This document shows, one piece after another, positions 60,858-64,000 of a DNA stretch of 64,000 nt. Position 1 is the stretch's first letter, and each line of letters starts with the position of its first letter. Origin of the DNA: Ganoderma boninense. Lineage: Eukaryota > Basidiomycota > Agaricomycetes > Polyporales > Polyporaceae. The position numbers were made by a program, and so were the translations under genes. The notes under the pieces were generated by a model. It saw only the letters and a list, made by a program, of their open reading frames with translations. It did not search any database and was not told where the DNA came from. The stretch lies in assembly GCA_002900995.3 (NCBI GenBank), contig CM035313.1, positions 3,534,001 through 3,598,000 of the forward strand, given 5' to 3'.

Positions 60858-62026
60858 TCAAAGCCGAAGAGGTCGCCTTTTTGCGGCGGCGGCGGGCCTC
60901 TGTAGCTGCCATTTGTCGAACGCCCATCCGTCCCGGGCATTCGCATCCAGCGCGTCCTTCTTCCACATCTCCTGCCCTCCACTCCACTTGCGCGGCTTCC
61001 ACGCACGCTCCTTCGCCGCCCCCTTCGCCTTCGCCTCCACATCCGTCTTGCTGGTCTTCCGTTTCTTCTTCCCCTCCGAGACGCTCTCAGCAGTCAGATG
61101 CTCGATTCGCGTCACCATCTCCCACACCTCGCCCGACCCGAGCGAGCTCTCCTCCTGCCACATCGTCCGCTCCCCCACCTCGCGCCGGACCGTCTCCGTC
61201 AACTGCCGCGTGCGCCCGTCGACCGCGATCCCGTTCACGCGCATCTCGTCCAGCGCGTCGACGACGCCGCGCAGGTCGCGGAAGCACCACCAGCGCGTCT
61301 CGATGAGCTCGTTGTACGCGGGCGTCGTGCACCCGAACACGAACGACGCGATCGACAGGTTCCGCGCGTGGTCGAACATCGCCAGCGCCAGGTGCGGGTC
61401 GCGGTACTTGTCCCGGAACGTGCGCATCAGCGCCGCGAGCAGGTGCGGGTACGCCGACGACATCTTCGCCGCACCCCGGCCGCTCGGCCCCGCCTCCGTC
61501 GTGGCGCGCTCGGAATGGCTGAACACCTCGCGCATCGCCCACTCGAGGAGCTCGAGGTCGGTCTCGCACAGCTCCATCGCCTCCTTCTTGCGGTCCAGCT
61601 CCTGGTCCGCGTCCGTCGTCCACCGGATCCGCCGGCGCAGCTGCCCTGCGACGTGGCTGTCGCCCGGGAGGTGGCCGATGCCGCCCTCGATGCCCGTGGC
61701 CGCGTTCGCGCTGTCGAAGATGTAGTTGAACATGTTGTTGAAGATGTCCGACTCGCGGCGCGTCATCGCAACCGCGCGGGCCGCATGGCTGTCGCCCCGT
61801 CCGACGGCCGAGGACTTGAGGCTGCGAGGGTTGACTCTCGGCGGAGGCCCGGCCGTGTCTTTTATGTCGTCGAAGATCTCGTCCCAGGGGGAGGCTTCCG
61901 GGGAGAAGATGGAGACGGGTCTTTGGGATGTTAGGAAGCGCGGGCAGGGCGTAGGTGACACGCGACATACTTTTGGTCGGTCGAAAGCCCTCGTCTTTGG
62001 GCAACCTGCCTCCCAGTCTCCCTCAT
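60858..62026 (-). CDS. Mtf2-like mitochondrial RNA-metabolism protein
   Basis: 372 residues from two exons: 62026-61971 and 61920-60858. The 50-nt intron has GTATGT, a CTAAC branch site and AAAG. The start MRETGRQVAQRRGLSTDQN is Arg-rich without acidic residues at first, as in mitochondrial presequences, and leads to ASPWDEIFDDI. The central helical region (SSAYPHLLAALMRTFRDKYR, HLALAMFDHARNLSIASFVF, PAYNELIETRWWCFRDLRGV) resembles the C-terminal domain of fungal Mtf2/Nam1-like proteins, helical-repeat proteins that couple mitochondrial transcription to RNA processing and translation. The tail is Lys/Arg-rich (KKKRKTSKTDVEAKAKGAAK). The family call rests on block similarity; a general PPR-like helical protein is the alternative. 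An upstream exon cannot be excluded. Confidence 0.65.
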
Positions 62027-62890
62027 ACCCGAGAACGAGGCTATAGGCGCATACCATTCACAGACTTATCCCCTGCATTGAACGCAAGCACGCACCTGCC
62101 AGACAGCGTGCACCGCTGCAAGGGCAAACTCTAGCAAAACCCTGTCGTGCGAGCATCGTTTGTGACAAGTCCTGCTAGCCTGCACAGTTTTTGGTCTTGT
62201 GTCGAAGGTATGGGGAGGTAGGGAGGAGAGGTGGAGGAGGAGGGGGGGGGATAACGACGACGACGACGGCGACGGTGGAAAGCAAGTTCTAGGCGTCTAA
62301 CACCTCCCTCATCTTGCGCCTTTGCCGCCCGTCTCCGCCGTCGGCGCCTACAACTGAGGATGATATCGTTAGAAGAACTTGAACTCCCTCGCGCATTACC
62401 GTTACGTTCACCACGGCCCTGCACCGAACATTAGCGTGGCCTTCGAGAACTTGGCCCTTCTACTCTACTAACTTCTTATCCCACTTCGACCACGTCTGCA
62501 CTACACACCACTCACTGCTTGCGACAAATGGCAGCTCGTCACGGTCACTCATGACCATCGCCGAGCACACAAGCAACATGTGCCCCATACGAGCGCACAA
62601 GCAGCCCCGCGCCGTTCGCAAAGTTGAAGAACAGCTGGAACTCAGCAAGGTCGAACCACTATGGATTCGCGTGGGTCTTCGGTACCGCGCCGCACGCGGC
62701 CCCGAAGAGCACCTCGTGTATTAAGCTTCAAGATATTCTGATGCTTCTCGAGTTCGCAAACACATGTGTCGGATCGTCACGGTGAAGGTGGCGGTTGTCG
62801 TCATGAGGACGCCATACAGCGTGTTTTCAAGAACCGGAGGTGTATACAAGAGCAGTAAGAGATGAGCGACACGTCTAACCACTAAACCCC
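62027..62890. other. Intergenic between Mtf2-like and PMS genes
   Basis: Holds G/GA-rich and (GAC)n-like runs near 62230-62275. A minus-strand stretch at about 62580-62640 (FNFANGAGLLVRSYGAH) faintly resembles the C-terminal GLLVxxSYGH block of the TAP-like hydrolases. No gene. Confidence 0.4.
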
Positions 62891-64000
62891 TCACTGTGCT
62901 GCCGAGCGAGCGGCATGCGCGAACGCGGCCCAGTCAACAGCCTTCATGGATCCACCGCGACAATTCCACCCGATGCCCACGATGTCCGAGAGATGGCGCA
63001 TCGTCGGCCTCCCGTGAGGACAGTGCCAGGGCTGGTCCATCGTGCCCATGTGTTGCACGACCTGCCGGAGAATGGGGGGCATGAGTACCGCAGTCCGCCA
63101 ACGCAATACCTCCCCAGAGGAACGTCAGCTCACCAAAGCCATCTGCCGCTTGTTCAGTGCGGTGCCGATCATGATGCTCCTCCTGCAGGCACGCATCGCA
63201 AACATGGCGCGCGCCTTGGAACAGCGGACCATCTGCCCCGCGGGGCGATCGTGCATCAAGTTGAGAAGCTCCTCTAGATCTGCACGAGCGAGCAAACGTC
63301 TCAGTACGGCCGAACAAAGTCCAGAAGAGAGCAGCGGAAGCGCGCAACGACTCACCCTTCGCGTCGAACTTGGTGGTACCGCTCACAGGATGCGCCGTCA
63401 TGCGCACGCGCTGGCCGGCAGGACGCTCGTCGGCGATGTCGAGCTCGAACCCGTTCTGGCGCAGCACGTCCATGTTCTCGAGCGCGACCAGCTCATCTGC
63501 CGCCGTCAGCTCATCTGCCGCCGTCAGCTCCAGCACTTCAGGGCTAGCGATTGAATACGGTCAGCAGCCGTCTTCCGCGAATAACGAGGGGTGCTATTAC
63601 CTTATCATTTGCTGGGACTCGATCTTCGTCGTCCTCTGGAGAGTCTCGAAGTTGTACTTCTCGTCTGCGGCGTGCTGGTCGACTATGAAGAGGTCGTCCA
63701 TGGCCGACTCTTGTGCGTCAGACGGCGCGCCGTCTTCCGCAGTGCGAGACTTGCGCCGGCGGACGATGATGAATCCGAGGTTGAACTGGCCGATGACGTC
63801 CATCGTCGCGAAGTCAGGCTTGTCGATGACGCGCGACAGGGCTTCCACGGCCTCGTCGTCGTCCGTGTTGCCTACTCCCGCTGTGCTTGTGCTCTCCAGC
63901 TTCGCCTGCGCGTCCCGTTCGCGGACTTCGCGCTGTCGCGCGTCGGACAGGCGTTCGCGGAGCTTCGTCCAGGATGCGGCCAGGCGGGAGAGGTCGATAG
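62891..64000 (-). CDS. PMS1: DNA mismatch-repair endonuclease subunit, PMS1/PMS2 (C-terminal part)
   Basis: C-terminal domain of the MutL-alpha endonuclease subunit (yeast Pms1, animal PMS2), which pairs with Mlh1 and nicks DNA in mismatch repair. The gene continues beyond the right edge. Exons seen: 64000-63601, 63543-63356, 63279-63134 and 63061-62891 (introns 57, 76 and 72 nt). Landmarks: a charged linker, QFNLGFIIVRRRK, then DLFIVDQHAADEKYNFE, the metal-binding DQHAx2Ex4E endonuclease motif, ACRRSIMIG, and near the end MGTMDQPWHCPHGRPTMRHL with the CPHGRP motif. All catalytic-site motifs of the C-terminal domain are therefore present. An 18-bp exact tandem duplication (63489-63524) repeats LTAADE in the external subdomain. 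The GHKL ATPase half is not in the window. Confidence 0.93.
63489..63524. repeat. 18-bp in-frame tandem duplication in PMS1
   Basis: Two exact copies of CAGCTCATCTGCCGCCGT plus the start of a third. It adds six residues without breaking the frame. Confidence 0.9.

Overview
The window looks like nuclear DNA of a filamentous basidiomycete, most likely a wood-decay agaricomycete (a Polyporales-type fungus; the species cannot be fixed from sequence alone). Genes are split by many short introns of about 47-80 nt with GTRNGT donors and YAG acceptors. Coding regions are GC-rich. The recognisable families (peptidyl-Lys metalloendopeptidase, the large 2OGFeDO JBP1/TET-type proteins, the basidiomycete integrase-core transposase, BTB proteins) are typical of that group. 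All exon coordinates were worked out by hand from splice signals and reading-frame continuity; every complete multi-exon gene model given sums to a multiple of three.

Layout. 1-7 kb: two minus-strand TAP-like alpha/beta hydrolases (the first cut by the window edge) on either side of a small Zn2Cys6 regulator. 7-13.5 kb: gene-poor, with a MITE-like element and diverged repeats. 13.5-24.4 kb: a host gene block with an ankyrin-repeat protein (+), a DUF218-type membrane protein (-), the autophagy gene ATG5 (-) and a polytopic membrane protein (+). 26.4-32.4 kb: two minus-strand genes of selfish-element character, a coiled-coil protein and a 1050-residue JBP1/TET-like dioxygenase. 33-40.4 kb: gene fragments (DUF3712-like, GCN2 kinase, CCR4-NOT subunit 2) arranged around a 2.7-kb foldback element and several perfect hairpins. 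40.4-47.7 kb: a three-gene unit (acidic Cys-rich protein, integrase-core transposase, BTB protein) bounded by two hairpins of the same family. 48.8-51.8 kb: a complete PIF/Harbinger DNA transposon with 66-bp perfect terminal inverted repeats and a TTA target duplication. 53.4-64 kb: host genes again, namely a third TAP-like hydrolase (+), a Lys-N type M35 metalloprotease (+), an Mtf2-like mitochondrial protein (-) and the C-terminal half of the mismatch-repair endonuclease PMS1/PMS2 (-).

How it fits together. The three TAP-like hydrolases share intron positions, including one inside the GxSxG nucleophile motif, so they are one duplicated family now separated by about 46 kb of other DNA. The Lys-N protease and the hydrolases suggest extracellular or surface peptide processing, and the Zn2Cys6 gene between two hydrolases is a candidate local regulator. 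The middle of the window is a mobile-element island. Its least ordinary part is the hairpin-bounded integrase unit together with unpaired copies of the same hairpin and captured gene pieces. No tRNA, rRNA or CRISPR array was recognised.
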